Assembly: GCA_947471745.1 (NCBI GenBank)
Contig: CANJKZ010000774.1
Location: forward strand, 806,001-870,000
Length of the DNA: 64,000 bases
Reading direction: 5' to 3'
From: Closterium sp. Naga37s-1
Taxonomy: Eukaryota > Streptophyta > Zygnematophyceae > Desmidiales > Closteriaceae
Part shown: one piece after another, positions 10,290 to 22,330 of the stretch
Position numbering within the stretch: the stretch's first letter is position 1
Layout of the letters: each line of letters begins with the position of its first letter
The notes under the pieces: model-generated
Seen by the model: the letters and a program-made list of their open reading frames with translations, nothing else
Databases searched by the model: none
What the model was told of the DNA's origin: nothing
Program-made: the position numbers and the translations under genes

Positions 10290-13200
10290 CACCCCCATAG
10301 GCAAAGTGGGGGAGAACAAGAGGTCACAAGACCAGTCAAGAAAGGCAAAGCAAGCTCAGGGTGGATCACAAAGTCACCACGCAGTCTGAGCTCAAGCAAA
10401 TGGCCACAAGGCCAGTTCACATGCAGAGTTATATAAAGGAGAACAAACAATACAGTGAACACAACCTAGCAAGGGTAAGCATGCAGGTATATGTATCAAG
10501 AGTACAGTACAAGCAGAGTCAAGAAGAAAGCAAGTGAGGCACAGTAGGTACAAGGCCTAACACAGTACAGAAACGCTGATGATCACAAGGCTGAAGTGCC
10601 TTGGTGAAAACATCAGCAGTGTTGGCCTGAGAGGCCACGTAAGCAAGACGGAGCTGGCCGCGCTGCTGCAACTCTCGAGCAAGGAAGTAGCGCAGAGCAA
10701 TGTGCTTCGTTCTGTGCTCCAGTCTGTGCTCCTGACACAAGGCCAGCATGGCCTTGTTGTCGACGTACAGAACTGGAGGAGAACGAGGCGCCTCTCCCAA
10801 GTCGGTCAGCAGGTAGGTGAGCCAGCGTAGCTCCTGTGCAGCCATGGCCCCAGCGTAGATCTCAGCCTCACAACTGGAGCTGAGAACAGAAGAAGAGCGG
10901 GTAGACCGCCAAGAGACAGAACCGGAGCCAAGACTGAAGGTGTAACCCTGTGACAACCGCTGCGTAGCCAAGTCGTCAACCCAGGAGGCGTCAGCGTGAC
11001 CAGTGAGGACAACTCGAGCCCGTCCTCCAAGCACGAGCCCCATGCCCGATGTACTGCACAAGTATCGCAACACCCTCTTCGCAGCATCCCAGTGCACCTT
11101 TCGGTGCCTGCCGGGAGCCACGTAGCGAGCCAGAAGGCTGAGAGGGTATGCGAGGTCAGGTCGTGTGCAAGTCATCAGGTACATGAGGCAGCCCACAAGC
11201 TCTGGATACGGGCCACTCAGCTCTACGGACTCGTCCGAAGGTGGAGCTGAGAGCGAGTGACCGGTAGGCAGAGGAGTGGACTGTGGCGAGGAGTACGTGA
11301 AGCCGAAGCGCTGAAGGACCTGCTGCACCATGTGTGACTGAGTCAAGGTAATGGTGCGCTGTGCTCTGTCCCCGGTGATCCGCAAGCCAAGATAGCTTGT
11401 CAGCTCACCCAGGTCTGTGCAGGTGTGTCTCTTCTGCAGCTCGGACTTCACGTGGGCGAGTGCCTCAGTGTCAGCAGTAGCAAAGACGAGGTCGTCTACG
11501 TACACGAGAACGTAGAACGGCGGCAGAGTAGTGTCAGTGCGTAAAAACAGAGAAGGGTCAGAAGTGGAAGGAGCAAAACCAAGCGCAGCAAGGGTCGTCC
11601 TGAGTGTGTCGTGCCACTCACGGGGTGCCTGACGAAGACCGTAGACTGGCCGCCGGAGGCTCCACTGGGTACCAGCTGGAAACGACCCAGTGAAGCCAGG
11701 TGGGCGGCGCAGCCAGATCTCCTCGTGTAGGCTGCCCTGTAGGAAGGCTGTGCTGAAGTCAAGCGAGTGGAGCTCGTAGTCACGCTGAGCAGCAACGTGC
11801 AGCAGTACCCGAAGAGTGGTCATCTTCGGGGTAGGGGAGAAGGTATGAAAGAAGTCAACTCCCTGTCGCTGACTGAAGCCACGTGCAACGTAACGCGCCT
11901 TGAAAACAGGCGGAGAACCCGGCGGCCGCTTCACCCTGAAGATCCACATGCCACTGACGATGTTCGCCCCAGGTGGGGGAACCTTGTCTACATAGGTGCC
12001 TGTGGACTTCCAGGAAGCCATCTCGGCGTCCATGGCTGCCTGCCACTGAGAGGAGTAGGGACCCTCTATCGCCTCTGCGTAAGAGCGCGGGGTCGGGATG
12101 TCTAGTGCATCCGGGTCTCCCTCAGGGGCAAGCAGCATGGACACGAGATGAGGTGAAGCAGCGGCAAAGCACTCAAAGTCCTCCTGCCTGTCCTCAAGGA
12201 CGTCCGTGCCAAGAGCACACTCACCCCCGACGGACGGAGGACAGACAGACGCAGACGCAGACTCAGCAACAAGACTAGTGGCGTAGTCTAGGCGACAGGC
12301 TGCAGTAAAGTCAACGAGCTCAGTAACAAGAGCAGACGCAGCAGTGGACTCAAACAAAGGGTCAGTGACAGCAGTGGCCAGAAAGCGCGTGACCGCCGGA
12401 CTAGCAGCACGAAGGGAGTCAGACTCCGGGTCCGGACCAACAGGAAGAGAGGACGCAGGAGGAGACGGCAGAGGGACACGCTGTGGAGCAATAGAAGGAC
12501 GCAGAGTCATAGAGTGAGTGCCAGGGACAGGAGGAGGACGCGGATGCGAAACACGACCAGCGCGAACAGTACGGACAGGCGACTCAGAACGAGACTCAGG
12601 CGAAACAGGACGCGACTCAGGCCCACGACGCTCCGTAAGACCTCTAGTCGGTCTAGAGTAGGGAGAAGGACAAGGTAGTGGAGAGGCCGGCTGTAACTGG
12701 GACTGGGACTGGACAGGCGGTGGGCTCAGGAAAGGAGGAGGAGGACCAGGAGAAGGCGGGGAACCAAGAACCTGGTGAAGTAGAGGAACGTAGTACGGCC
12801 GCGGCCGCGCAGCGCCTCCAGCAGCTCTAGGAGCTCCTGCACAAGCAGCTCCTCCAGCACCAGTAGCACCGCCAGCAGCTCCAGCAGCACCTCTAGCACC
12901 AGCAGCACCGCCAGCAACTCCAGCAGCACCTCCAGCACCAGCAGCACCTCCAGCAGCTCCAGCAGCACCAGTACCTCCAGCAGCTCCAGCAGCAGCTCCA
13001 GCACCAGTAACACCTCCAGCAGATCCAGCAGCACCAGCACCTCCAGCACCAGCAGTACCTCCAGCAGCGGCTCCAGCACCAGCAGCACCACCAGCAGCGC
13101 CAGCAGTACCAGCACCTCCAGCAGCTCCAGTAGTAGCTCCAGCACCAGCAACACCTCCAGCACCAGGAGCACCTCCAGCAGCGCCAGCAGTACCAGCACC

Positions 13201-16200
13201 TACAGCAGCTCCAGCAGCACCAGCAGCTCCAGTAGCAGCAGCACCAGCAGCTCCAGTAGCAGCAGCACCGCCAGCAGCTCCAGCAGCACCAGCAGCACCA
13301 CCAGCAGCCCTAGCAGTACCTCCAGCACCAGCAGCACCTCCAGCAGCAGCTCCAGCACCAGTAGCACCACCAGCAGCCCTAGCAGCACCTCCAGTACCAG
13401 CAGCACCTCGACAGCACCGAGAGTACCACTCACGAAGCTGCTGTGGAGAGAGGGGCTCCCGCCGCGACGGGACCCCTAGAGCACCGCCAGACTCAGCACG
13501 CGAAGGCTCAGCACCTCCAGACGCAGTACCCTCAGGCTCCACACGTCTAGGCTCAGCACCCCCAGACGCAGCACCCCCAGACACAGAAACCCCAGGCTCG
13601 GCACCCCCAGTCCCCGCACCCGCAGGCTCAGCACCCCTAGTAGCACCTGAGTCGACAGCTACCTCGACCAGCTCAGCAGGGTCTACCTGGGACACACCTG
13701 AGGGGGCAGGACCCTGGGGGGGGAGGGGGTCTACCGGGGGAGTACCTGGTGCTAGGAAGAGCAGCGGGGGGGGGGGAGAGGCAGTGCGGTAGGGAAAGAG
13801 ACGGTAGTAAGACACCGACTAGTCAAACGTGACGTCCTGAGAGGACAGAACACGACGCGAGGTGGGGTGGTAGAACTGCCACCCGGGTGCGTTAGGAGGG
13901 AAGCCAAGGAAGACACAGGGAACGGCACGGGAGGACAGCTTGTCCGCTGTAGTATCGCGGACAAAATCTCGAGATCCCCAGACACGGAACGCGGACGCAT
14001 CGCCAACCTTCCCCGTCCACCGCAGAGTAGGTGTGGTCTCCGGCAAGGAGACACGAGGCTGAAGGTTGATCTGATGCGCAGCGTACTGAACCGCGAACGG
14101 CCACAGAAAATGGGGAGCAGCCGCATGGATCATGGACGTACGAGCGACGTCCATGACCATGCCAATGCGGCGCTCAGCAATCCCATTTTGCTGCGGGGAG
14201 GCCGGAAGCGTGAACGTCTGGCGGATGCCCTCCGAACGACAGAAGGCCCTCAGGAGGTCGGAGGAAAACTCCCCACCTCTGTCTGAGTGCAGACGCAGAA
14301 CAGGAAGGTCTGAACCGAAACTCTCACTGAGCTGGCGACGAGCACCGCGGATCCAGTCGATCAACACCTCAGGGACCTCACCCTTGCTGCGCAAGGGGAA
14401 GACTGTGGTGTAACGCGAGTAGTCGTCAACGACCAGCAGGAAGTAACGCTCGTGACCCTGTCCACGGACGCGGGCTGGGCCCCACACGTCCATGTGAAGA
14501 GTCTGCAGAGGAGCCTCAGTCGGAGGGAACGAGGAGGAGTGAGGAGCGGCGCGCTGCCTGCCCTCGACACAAGGAACACAGGGTGGGGGCAGGCCCCGGA
14601 GGAAGGGGAGGGAGGGACCGGGGTAGACCCGAGACAAGGGCACGGGAGGACATACCTCGAAGACGAGGCAGGGAGGGGTGACCAAGGCGGTGGTGCCAAA
14701 GGAGAGTCTCGTGCGACAGAGGACGACACGAGCAGGGGGCAGACGCAGGACTAGACCTGGACGCGGCAACAAACACCTGACTAGACGCAGCCACCTGACC
14801 AGACGCAGAGACCGGAGGAGGCGCAGTAGTCAGTGTGTACAGACTCGACCCTGGCCGACGGGTGAACGTGGCCAGGTGGCGGCCCGTCCGAGAGCAAGTG
14901 CAGTGGGTCACACGCTGACCTCCAGGGGTGAACTGGTCAACCCACGCGTCCTGGAGGTCAGCTCCACTCACCAAGTTCGTAGAGAACGAGGGGAGGTGGA
15001 GTCCCGACAGCAAGCCCGACGGGGCCGCAGGACACGGTAGAACCGTGGAAGAGTGCGCAAGGACTGGGCCCCCAGAGGGGTCAGCAAGGGAGACTGCAAC
15101 AGGCCGACTGAGCGGCGTGAGTGTGGTGCTCTCTCTAAAGAAAGAGCGCGAAGCACCAGAGTCAAGTGTGAAAGTGTGCAAGGCCTCAGTAGGTGCAGTA
15201 CCAGAGAGAGCAGACGCACCAGCACCTGGAGCAGCAGACGCACCAGTACCTGGGGCAGCAGACGCACTAGCACATAGAGCAGCAGCCGCAATGCCCGGGT
15301 CGGGCGGGACACTCAGGTAACAGTCACCCTTAGCACTATCAGCAAAAGCATACATGGCAGCAAGGATAGCATCGAAATCAAGATCAAAGATAGGCACATT
15401 CTGCAGAAGCACCTCATACCAGCGAGGGAGCTCAACAGCGTCAGGAAACTGGGCACGCCAGGCGTCAGTCAAGTGACCGAAGTAGCGCTGCGTAGTGTGT
15501 GGCAGCCCACACGCCTCCCCACGACGACTGCCGGTGCGAAAAACGTAAGTGCAGGGACCTGCACCCCCAGACCTCCCACGCCCAGCGTACCACTCACGAA
15601 GCTGCTGGACCGACGGGGTCTCACGGGTGCGCAGCTGCTGCTGGCGCTGGCTGCCACCAAAGCCTCCATGCTGCGCGTCTGCACCTCGACCAGCACCACC
15701 GCCGCCGCCACCTCCACCACCGCTGCCGCTGCCTCCACCACCTCCGCCACTGCCGCCACCACCTCCACCGCCGCCACTGACGCCCCCACTCCCGGTACCA
15801 CCCCCACCTCCACCGCCACCTCCTCCGCCTCCTCCACCTCCTCCAATGCTTCCCCCGCCGCCCCCTCCACCACCCTTGCTCCCCTTGCCCTTGCTGTTGC
15901 GGCGTCTCCCACTAGGGGCAAACGCAGCTCCGACCTCCTCAGTGCCAACGAGGTCGACAGCAGCAGCAGAAGCAACAGAGGGGAGAAGGGGGACAGGGGA
16001 ACACCCCTCAAAGAAGGGGGTGCGACGGTCGCCGCGAGAAGCACCTACAGCTAAGATACTCTTCTCAGCTGCAGCAAGGTGCTCCTCTAGCAGGTCGGCA
16101 GTCAGCTCGGTGGGGCAAAGGGAGAGAAAGTGGTCCCTGACTGAAGAGAGAGAGTCAGGGAGGCGGGTGACTAGGTAGTAAAGGGTGATGTACATGGGGG

Positions 16201-16904
16201 GGGGGGTTCTTGGCACAGAACTCAGTGGGAAGGGAAGCGTGGTAGCGGGCGTCACTAGTGCGAAGGTGAGCAACTAGGTCAGCGACTGTGGCAAAGGCGG
16301 CAAGGTCAGGGAAAAGGTACGGCAGCATGAGGCGGCTGAGGGCAGCAGTGGCAGGGGAGGAGTAGCGTGCAACTACAGCGTCGTACAAAGACTGAGCAGT
16401 CTTGTACTGGCCAAAATGCGCGCGCTCAGCAGGCGGCAGGTGACTACGAACAGCAAGACGAGCAACAGCGTCACGAGTGATCCACTGCCAGCGAACCGTA
16501 CTGTCAGCAGTGGTAGCAAGAGCAGTGGAAACACCGGACGTGTGATCGAAAAGGGATACCCCATCCCTAGAATCACACTGAAGAAAGAGCTGTAGGTCGT
16601 CAACCCACACGTCAAAGTCAACTGCACGTCCCTCAGCATCAAAGGTGAGAACAGTAGGACTAGCCATAGCAGCAGTAGGAGCAGTAGCAAGAGTAGCAGC
16701 AGTAGCAGCAATAGCAGCAGTAGCAGCACTAGTAGCAGAGGCAGTAGGGCAGTGCAAGGCAGTGCGGCTCGGTAGGGCAGTGCGGCTCGGTAGGGCGGCG
16801 CGGCTCAGCTGAGCGGTGCGGCTCGGCTGGGAGGCGCGGCTCGGCTGGGCGGCGCGGCTCGGTTGGGCGGCGCGGCTCGGCTTACCAGAGACGGGTGCAG
16901 GGGC

Positions 16905-17490
16905 GGGCCGTGACTGCAGGGGCCGCTCCTGCAGGGGCCGGCAGGGGCGCGTCAGCAGGGGCCGGCAGGGGCGCGTCAGCAGGGGCCGGCAGGGGCGCGC
17001 CAGTAGGGGCGCGTCAGCAGGGGCCGGCAGGGGCGCGTCAGCAGGGGCCGGTAGGGGCGCGCCAGTAGGGGCGCGTCAGCAGGGGCGCGCAGGGGCCGGC
17101 AGGGGCGCGCGAGCAGGGGCGCGTCAGCAGGGGCCGGCAGGGGCGCGTCAGCAGGGGCCGGCAGGGGCGCGCCAGTAGGGGCACGCAGGGGCCGGCAGGG
17201 GCGCGCCAGCAGGGGCGCGTCAGCAGGGGCCGTAGGGGCGCGCCAGTAGGGGCCGGCAGGGGCGCGTCAGCAGGGGCCGGCAGGGGCGCGCCAGTAGAGG
17301 CGCGTCAGCAGGGGCCGGAAGGGGCGCGCCAGTAGGGGCCGGGAGGGGCGCGTCAGCAGGGGCCGGCAGGGGCGGGCCAGAAGGGGCGCGTCAGCAGGGG
17401 CCGGCAGGGGCGTGTCAGCAGGCGCGCGTCAGCAGGGGCCGGCAGGGGCGCGTCAGCAGGGGCCGGCAGGGGCGCGTCAGCTGTTGGGGG
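16905..17490. repeat. GC-rich tandem array in copia F leader
   Basis: About 580 bp of short imperfect units of the form GGGGCCGGCAGGGGCGCGTCAGCA, with variants GCCAGTA and GCGAGCA. It lies between the 5' LTR and gag of element F. The unit differs from the leader arrays of the other copia elements, so leader repeats turn over faster than the coding parts. Confidence 0.85.
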
Positions 17491-17637
17491 CCGCGACGGG
17501 CTAGGGGCCGCGACTGGCTAGGGGCCGCGACAGGGAAGGCGCGATGCGCGCTTCGGGCAGGTCAGGAAAAAAAAATCTAATGATGGGCCCTTAAAAAAAA
17601 AAAAACGTTCCCACTAGGGAACCTGCTCAGAATACCA

Positions 17638-17767
17638 TGTTAGAATGTGAGCGAATGAATGACTGAACTAGAAGGCATGTGGGTACAAGTAGGAAACCTA
17701 AAACTGTTGTACCCTATAAGAACTACCCCACTACAACCTAAACAGACCATAGCATATAAGTTTGACA
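17638..17767 (-). repeat. 5' LTR of copia F
   Basis: A 130-bp partner of 10160-10289, flanked on the right by the target duplication GCTCC. The primer-binding site adjoins it on the left. Confidence 0.9.
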
Positions 17768-17772
17768 GCTCC

Positions 17773-18098
17773 TGCCTGGCAGCGCATGCCAACCTGATTG
17801 GGCCGCACGGCAGGTTTTGCATCTGCGCTGGCAGGTGCGTTGCACCGGGACGGGTTTTGTGCGGTGGGAAATCGAACCGTGGCAAGTTTCACTGTCATTC
17901 CATGCACGACCCCGCGCGCATGGTACAGTGTTGTATTCGCCTTATTGAGGGCTTCCGAATGATATCATTTACATTGAAATTCAGTTATGCCTTTATAAAA
18001 GCGCCGGCGCTTATGGCTGCTACTCAATTACAAACGCCCCCCCTAAAAAAAAAGAATTTATTATAAGCGCATATGCGCTACTATCCAGTGTATTACGG
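17773..18098. other. Right arm of pogo-like transposon
   Basis: A stretch of 326 bp without a gene. It continues the 5' flank of the pogo transposase beyond the copia F insertion and ends in the terminal repeat, with the GCGCCGGCGCTTAT subterminal motif near 18000 and an ATAAGCGCATATGCGC palindrome at 18063-18078. A promoter for the transposase would have to lie here or in the ~230 bp left of F. No clear TATA position can be assigned. Confidence 0.5.
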
Positions 18099-18129
18099 TA
18101 CATGTGCATCAGGGCCTCAGATTCGTTTT

Positions 18130-18280
18130 TGGCTTGGCTGATACGTCAGCCTTAGCAGCCAACGTTAAGCTGATCAATCAGAGTTGGTTGTAAAAAAAAA
18201 ACTGAAAGTTCAGACAAGTATAAAAAAAAAACGCTGACTAATCAGCCTCACTTAATACACTCTGGCTGATCCATGTTGAG
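18130..18280. repeat. Subterminal palindrome cluster, left hAT end
   Basis: Several short inverted motifs, for example CTGATACGTCAGCC, CTGATCAATCAG and CTGAAAGTTCAG, are separated by runs of 9-10 A. The same motifs recur near the right end. They are inferred to be transposase-binding repeats of the hAT element. Confidence 0.6.
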
Positions 18281-18343
18281 CACTTTTTTCATTAAATTTA
18301 GCAGGCATAACAGGGAAACACTACACCACATACATGACATTAG

Positions 18344-21300
18344 CTAGCTGCTCATTTCATCTTCATCACTAGAACTACCTCCTGCATCTCCTACTGGCTC
18401 CTCCTCATCATCTACATCTACTGGCTCCTCCTCATCATCTACATCTACTGGCTCCTCCTCGTGCTTGCCCTTCTTGTTCTCGCCTGGGATTGGGGTGCGA
18501 ATGGGAGCATTGCTGAAAGGCTTGCGCTTTCTGTAACTCCGCCAGATCTCAACTACCTCATCGTAGTTGGGCTTGTACTGCATGAGGGACAGACACATGA
18601 GGTCCCCCAGCCTCGCGTCCTTGATCCCCCCTCTCCGCCATGTCTTGATCACGTTTTGCCGAGTGAATCCCCTTTCGCACTCCACAGTGCTGAGGGGAAT
18701 CACAGCCACCGCCACCCAGAGCTGCACCAGATTGGGGTAGCTCTCCCGCCAGTCTGGCGTCTTGAGGATCGCCGATAGTCCGCTGTGGAAGCCCCTCTCT
18801 TCCTTGGGGGCACGTGCAAGGACTGAACAGAAGAGGCGAAGCTCCTTGCCTGCCTGCCTCTTGTTGATGCCTGGTGGGAGGGAGGGAGGGTTAAGATGAG
18901 GCACATGACATGAGCAAACAGGTGCACCACAAAGGATTTTCAAGCATGGATACGATATCAAAGGTTCACAAAGGCGCCACAACAGACCTGGCAAGATGTC
19001 CTCACGGTCCTGAGCCTTGAACATCGTCACCAACGACTGAAGCCACTCCAGGCAACGAGCGTTCCGCTCAGACTTGCTTTGTGGCCATGCATCTGGTGTG
19101 AACAGGCGGACTCCAGAGAGGGAGTCGAGATCACCGAGCCTTCCCTCCAGGTTCGCCACGATCCTCTCTGCGAACTCGGTGCACAACTGGATGCACCCGT
19201 CGTGGTCCTCCGGGCCGCTGTACGAGTCCACGGGCTCGTCGTGAAGGGTGAACGTGATAGAAGATGGTCGGCCGTCACCGTCGACACCTTCCACCTTCAC
19301 TTCGCGGCTACACCCTGGGCCATGGCGCAGCAGGAAAGGTGACAGCCACTGGCTCATGCCGCCGCCGAAGTCATCGCCGCAGTCCACGTAGCGGCTCTCA
19401 ATGTGACGCGTTGTCCGCTTGATCTGCGCATGCAAAGACACCAGATCGAGCTGGACAGACAGAGGCACACAGTGACACAGTTAAAAGGGTTAATGTGGGG
19501 ACATGCGTAGCTATATTCGCACCACCTCACCTGTTTCTGCTGGAAGGTCTTGTTCAAAATGTTGAGCTGCTCAAGCACATCAGCCAGGAAGTAAAGGAAG
19601 AAGTGAAAACGGTAGGAGCTTGCCAGTTTGTACATCTTGCTGTTAAGCTCCTTCAGCAGCACAATCACTGCCGGCAAAACAGCGACAAGGCGACGAACGG
19701 CATCCCCCCTTGACAACCACCGAACGGAATGGATGCCTTGCACTTCAAGGCTCGTTTCGGTGATGACTTCCTGCAGGTCCATGAACCGTGCGTGGCGCGG
19801 TCCCGACCGACCAAGCAAATCCGCCACTGCCCGGATGAGATCGTCGACCATGTCGAAGACGGGGAGCTCCTCTGCTGCATCCTTCGCTGCAAGTGCCTCC
19901 CTGCAAGTACAACATCAAACTCAAGACGTTAAACACGAGCTCGAACCACATGGCGTAACGGGCTGGAAACGTAGCAGCAGAGCTCACTTACCTGTGAGCG
20001 ATGCAGTGAACGGAGACAAGGTGCGGAATCTTCTGTCGCAGGCGGACAACCAGGCCGGCCTTAGACCCCATCATCACTCTTGCGCCGTCGGTGCTAATGC
20101 CAGAAATTCTCTGTAGATCGACACCGACGGACTGCAAGTGGGAAAGCAGGATGCTCAGAAGTGAAGAAGCGTCCGCCTTTTCCACCGTGATCAGCTGCAT
20201 GAACTCGGTCACGAGCACGTGGTCGCGGATGAACGAGGCATACAAGATCATGTGCTTCCCCCGGAGTCGATCCGTGCTTTCATCGATGCAGATGCCGATG
20301 AAAGGGCTTGTCAGGATGTGCTCCAGCTGAGTTGTCTGTAGCCAGGTAGCAAGGGCCTGCGTGAGCTCACCGAAGCCGTACCTACACGCAGGGAAACCAA
20401 AGACAAGAGATTAGAAGAGGGTTTAGGGTTGAACATCAAAACATCAACGCAATACAAATGTGGCTACTACTCACGTTGTGTAGTAGGTGCCATATCCCTT
20501 CTTAGGGTAGCCCTGGACACCCTTACGCGCGAGGTACTGCACCAGCTTCACCCATGTTCCCATTGGCGCATCGCAGGAACTGACGAACAGCATGGAGTCG
20601 AGCAATGCCACGACGCGGTTCTTCTCAGCATCGATGGCGGCTCGATGTTGGTCGATCCGTGGCTGCTTTGAGGCCGCGTTCAGCAGAGCCTCTTGCTTCT
20701 CCATCGCCAGCCTGTGTTTCGTCGTGCCGGCGTGCTTGCGAAACGCCTGCGTCTGCACGTCCGTCGCCCCTCGCCCTGTCCGGCCACATCGCCCCCTGAC
20801 TCCGGCATGCTTGGTGCAGACACTGCACTTAAAAGCAGGGAAACCAGATTTAGATTTGGTTAGCACAAGCCACGGGAACCTCTCAGACCACTTGGTTTTG
20901 TACTTCAAAAGAGCGTCTGCATAGACTGCCTCGATGGCCTCTGAAATGTCTATGACCAAGGATGGAAGAGGGGTTGTGTTGTTCGCGACAGGTTGCTCGA
21001 CGGCGGTGCTCGAAGAAGGTTTTGCCCAGCTCAGCGTCGACTGCTTGAGCTTGAAGTTGCGCGGGCCAGTGGACTTTGTTGTTGGCGAGTCGAGAACCAC
21101 CGTGTCGGAGACGGCAGCCGGCGCAGCAGGCTCACCCCGGATGGAATCCGAGCTTGAAGAAACCGGTGGGTGGTCGCGGTGCACCCTCTCGACTAGTGCT
21201 GGCTTTGCAGTAGGAAGCCTGGGAGCGAGGACACCAGGGGCAAGCGAGCGCAGGAGCATATCAAGCCCCGTCCTGGCTTCCTCTAGGCCGTCTAATTCAT

Positions 21301-21352
21301 CATCGCTGCCTGCATCATCATCGCAACCTACGCCTTCTGCAAGGCCGGCCAT
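18344..21352 (-). CDS. hAT transposase, five exons
   Basis: Transposase of the animal/algal hAT branch resembling the zinc-finger plus hAT-dimerisation proteins of the KIAA1586/C17orf113 type. Inferred exons are 21352-20475, 20381-19992, 19900-19531, 19450-18988 and 18870-18344, with GT-AG introns and matching phases, giving 875 aa with no internal stop. The start is the first ATG, at 21352. Domains: a disordered N-terminus (1-130), a TTF/BED-like finger (C176, C179, H207, H213), and a split RNase-H-like core with D326 (CIDESTD), D391 (STDG) and the hAT C-x2-H motif (C419, H422). The insertion domain follows, then the C-terminal dimerisation region with catalytic E766 (VECERGF). The tail has three acidic EEEPVDVDD-type repeats. 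All expected catalytic residues are present. Confidence 0.9.
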
Positions 21353-21869
21353 GGCTGAAAGGGGAGAGCGTGCCGAGCTCCAACGTTGCTAGCTAGGGTT
21401 TGAGAAAACCAAGGCGAGAGGCGTGGATTGACAGTGCAGCTCGCCTAGGGGGTGGGTACGGTGGGGTCATCAAGAGAGAGCCATAAAAGAAGGCCCTCTC
21501 ATTCTCACCACCCATCAGCTACGCGGCGCGACGAGGGGGCACCATGCACGCACTTAGATGCAGGTTCGGGGTGGGTGAGATGGGGTGAGGTGGGTGTCCT
21601 TGTCGTGAGTGCGTGCGGTGCGTTCCTGTGCTGCACTGGTGGCGGGTGATTGGCGCATAAGGGATGTGATTGGTTTACCAACGAATCACATCTATTTAAG
21701 CATTCTGTCGGTGACAACGAAGCAAACGACGAGTCGGAAATTCGTTTTCCCCCCGCGTCGGCGCTGTACATGGCAAATTTTGCGTGATTGACGGTCGATG
21801 AACCTGGACAGCCGAAACTCACGGCTCCTGCACGAATCTGTAATAGCGTGAATTCAGCCTACACTCTCG
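21353..21869. other. 5' flank of hAT transposase gene
   Basis: About 500 bp between the transposase start codon and the right subterminal repeats. It should hold the transposase promoter. CCATAAAAG at 21480 and CTATTTAAG at 21691 are TATA-like on the plus strand only. No other gene is seen. Confidence 0.4.
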
Positions 21870-22050
21870 TTACAAGTCTGATAAATCAGCGAACACTTGT
21901 AAAAAAACGCTGGATAATCAGCCAAAACATAAAAAAAAAACCTGAACAATCAGCCAACACATTAAAAAAAAAACTGAACTTTCAGCCAGCACATCGCCCA
22001 CATGTCTGTGAAATCAGCGTCCAGACCCTAAATCAGCCTTTTTTTGCTGA
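21870..22050. repeat. Subterminal palindrome cluster, right hAT end
   Basis: At least six CTGA-N-TCAGCC-type motifs (CTGATAAATCAGCG, CCTGAACAATCAGCC, CTGAACTTTCAGCC and others) are interleaved with A-runs, mirroring the left end. Confidence 0.6.
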
Positions 22051-22072
22051 CATCTGAGGGCCTGATGTGCAT

Positions 22073-22330
22073 ACACCGAGATACGAACCCGAGACTGCTA
22101 TGATACCATGTTAGAATCGCAACCATTTAGACAATTGAGATAAAATGGCTTGTTTGTGTAACGAGTTTGTGCGCCCATAACCCCCCATACGAACGCGCCT
22201 GTAAACCCCCCCTAGGATCAATCAGGCATCCAGTGCAGATCTACTGACAACTTGATCAGTCATGTACAGGTTTACTGTACACTTTTGTACAAAACAAATG
22301 TGAAGGAACTATAGCAATTCCCATAAGCTC
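22073..22330. other. Possible LTR remnant and PMS1 3' flank
   Basis: A stretch of 258 bp without a gene. Around 22108 the bases ATACCATGTTAGAATC read on the minus strand as an LTR end followed by a primer-binding-site-like TGGTATCATAGCAG, so an old copia-type LTR may begin at ~22112. No partner is seen, and the rest is featureless sequence downstream of the PMS1 stop codon. Confidence 0.3.

Larger units (their letters stand above)
10160..17767 (-). mobile_element. Ty1/copia element F
   Basis: A 7.6-kb minus-strand copia element with 130-bp LTRs (10160-10289 and 17638-17767) and a 5-bp target duplication GCTCC on both sides (10155-10159 and 17768-17772). Parts from the 5' end: primer-binding site (TGGTATTCTGAGCAGG), GC-rich leader (16760-17630), gag (~15600-16650), protease (~15150), integrase (~13820-14900), linker, and reverse transcriptase plus RNase H (~10519-12700). 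It is broken, with about three breaks, although RT-RNase H is still one long open frame. The LTRs differ at 3 of 130 positions, so it is fairly young. It is inserted in the pogo-like transposon. Confidence 0.92.
7423..18100 (-). mobile_element. pogo-like DNA transposon with nested copia
   Basis: Both ends show related terminal sequence next to TA. The left end reads TA-TCGTATGGCCCCGGATA inward from 7423. The right end read inward from 18100 is TA-CCGTAATACACTGGATAG. Both have subterminal GCGCCGGCGCTTTTAT. A TA target duplication is the rule for Tc1/mariner/pogo elements. Excluding copia F (10160-17772 with its duplication), the element is about 3.07 kb. It encodes one transposase on the minus strand (7688-9927). 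F sits 233 bp upstream of the transposase start codon. A related terminus occurs at 63671. The right end lies one base from the hAT target duplication. The termini are imperfect, so exact ends are less certain than the family. Confidence 0.65.
18110..22064 (-). mobile_element. hAT DNA transposon, apparently complete
   Basis: Terminal inverted repeats are CAGGGCCTCAGAT at the left (18110) and CAGGCCCTCAGAT read inward from the right (22064), one mismatch in 13. They are flanked by a perfect 8-bp target duplication ATGTGCAT (18102-18109 and 22065-22072), as expected of hAT elements. Both subterminal regions (about 18130-18280 and 21870-22050) carry many copies of short palindromes of the type CTGA-N3/4-TCAGCC, often next to A-runs, which are likely transposase-binding sites. 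A single five-exon transposase gene on the minus strand fills the interior. Length is 3,955 bp. With perfect duplications and an open transposase it may be autonomous or recently so. Confidence 0.93.
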
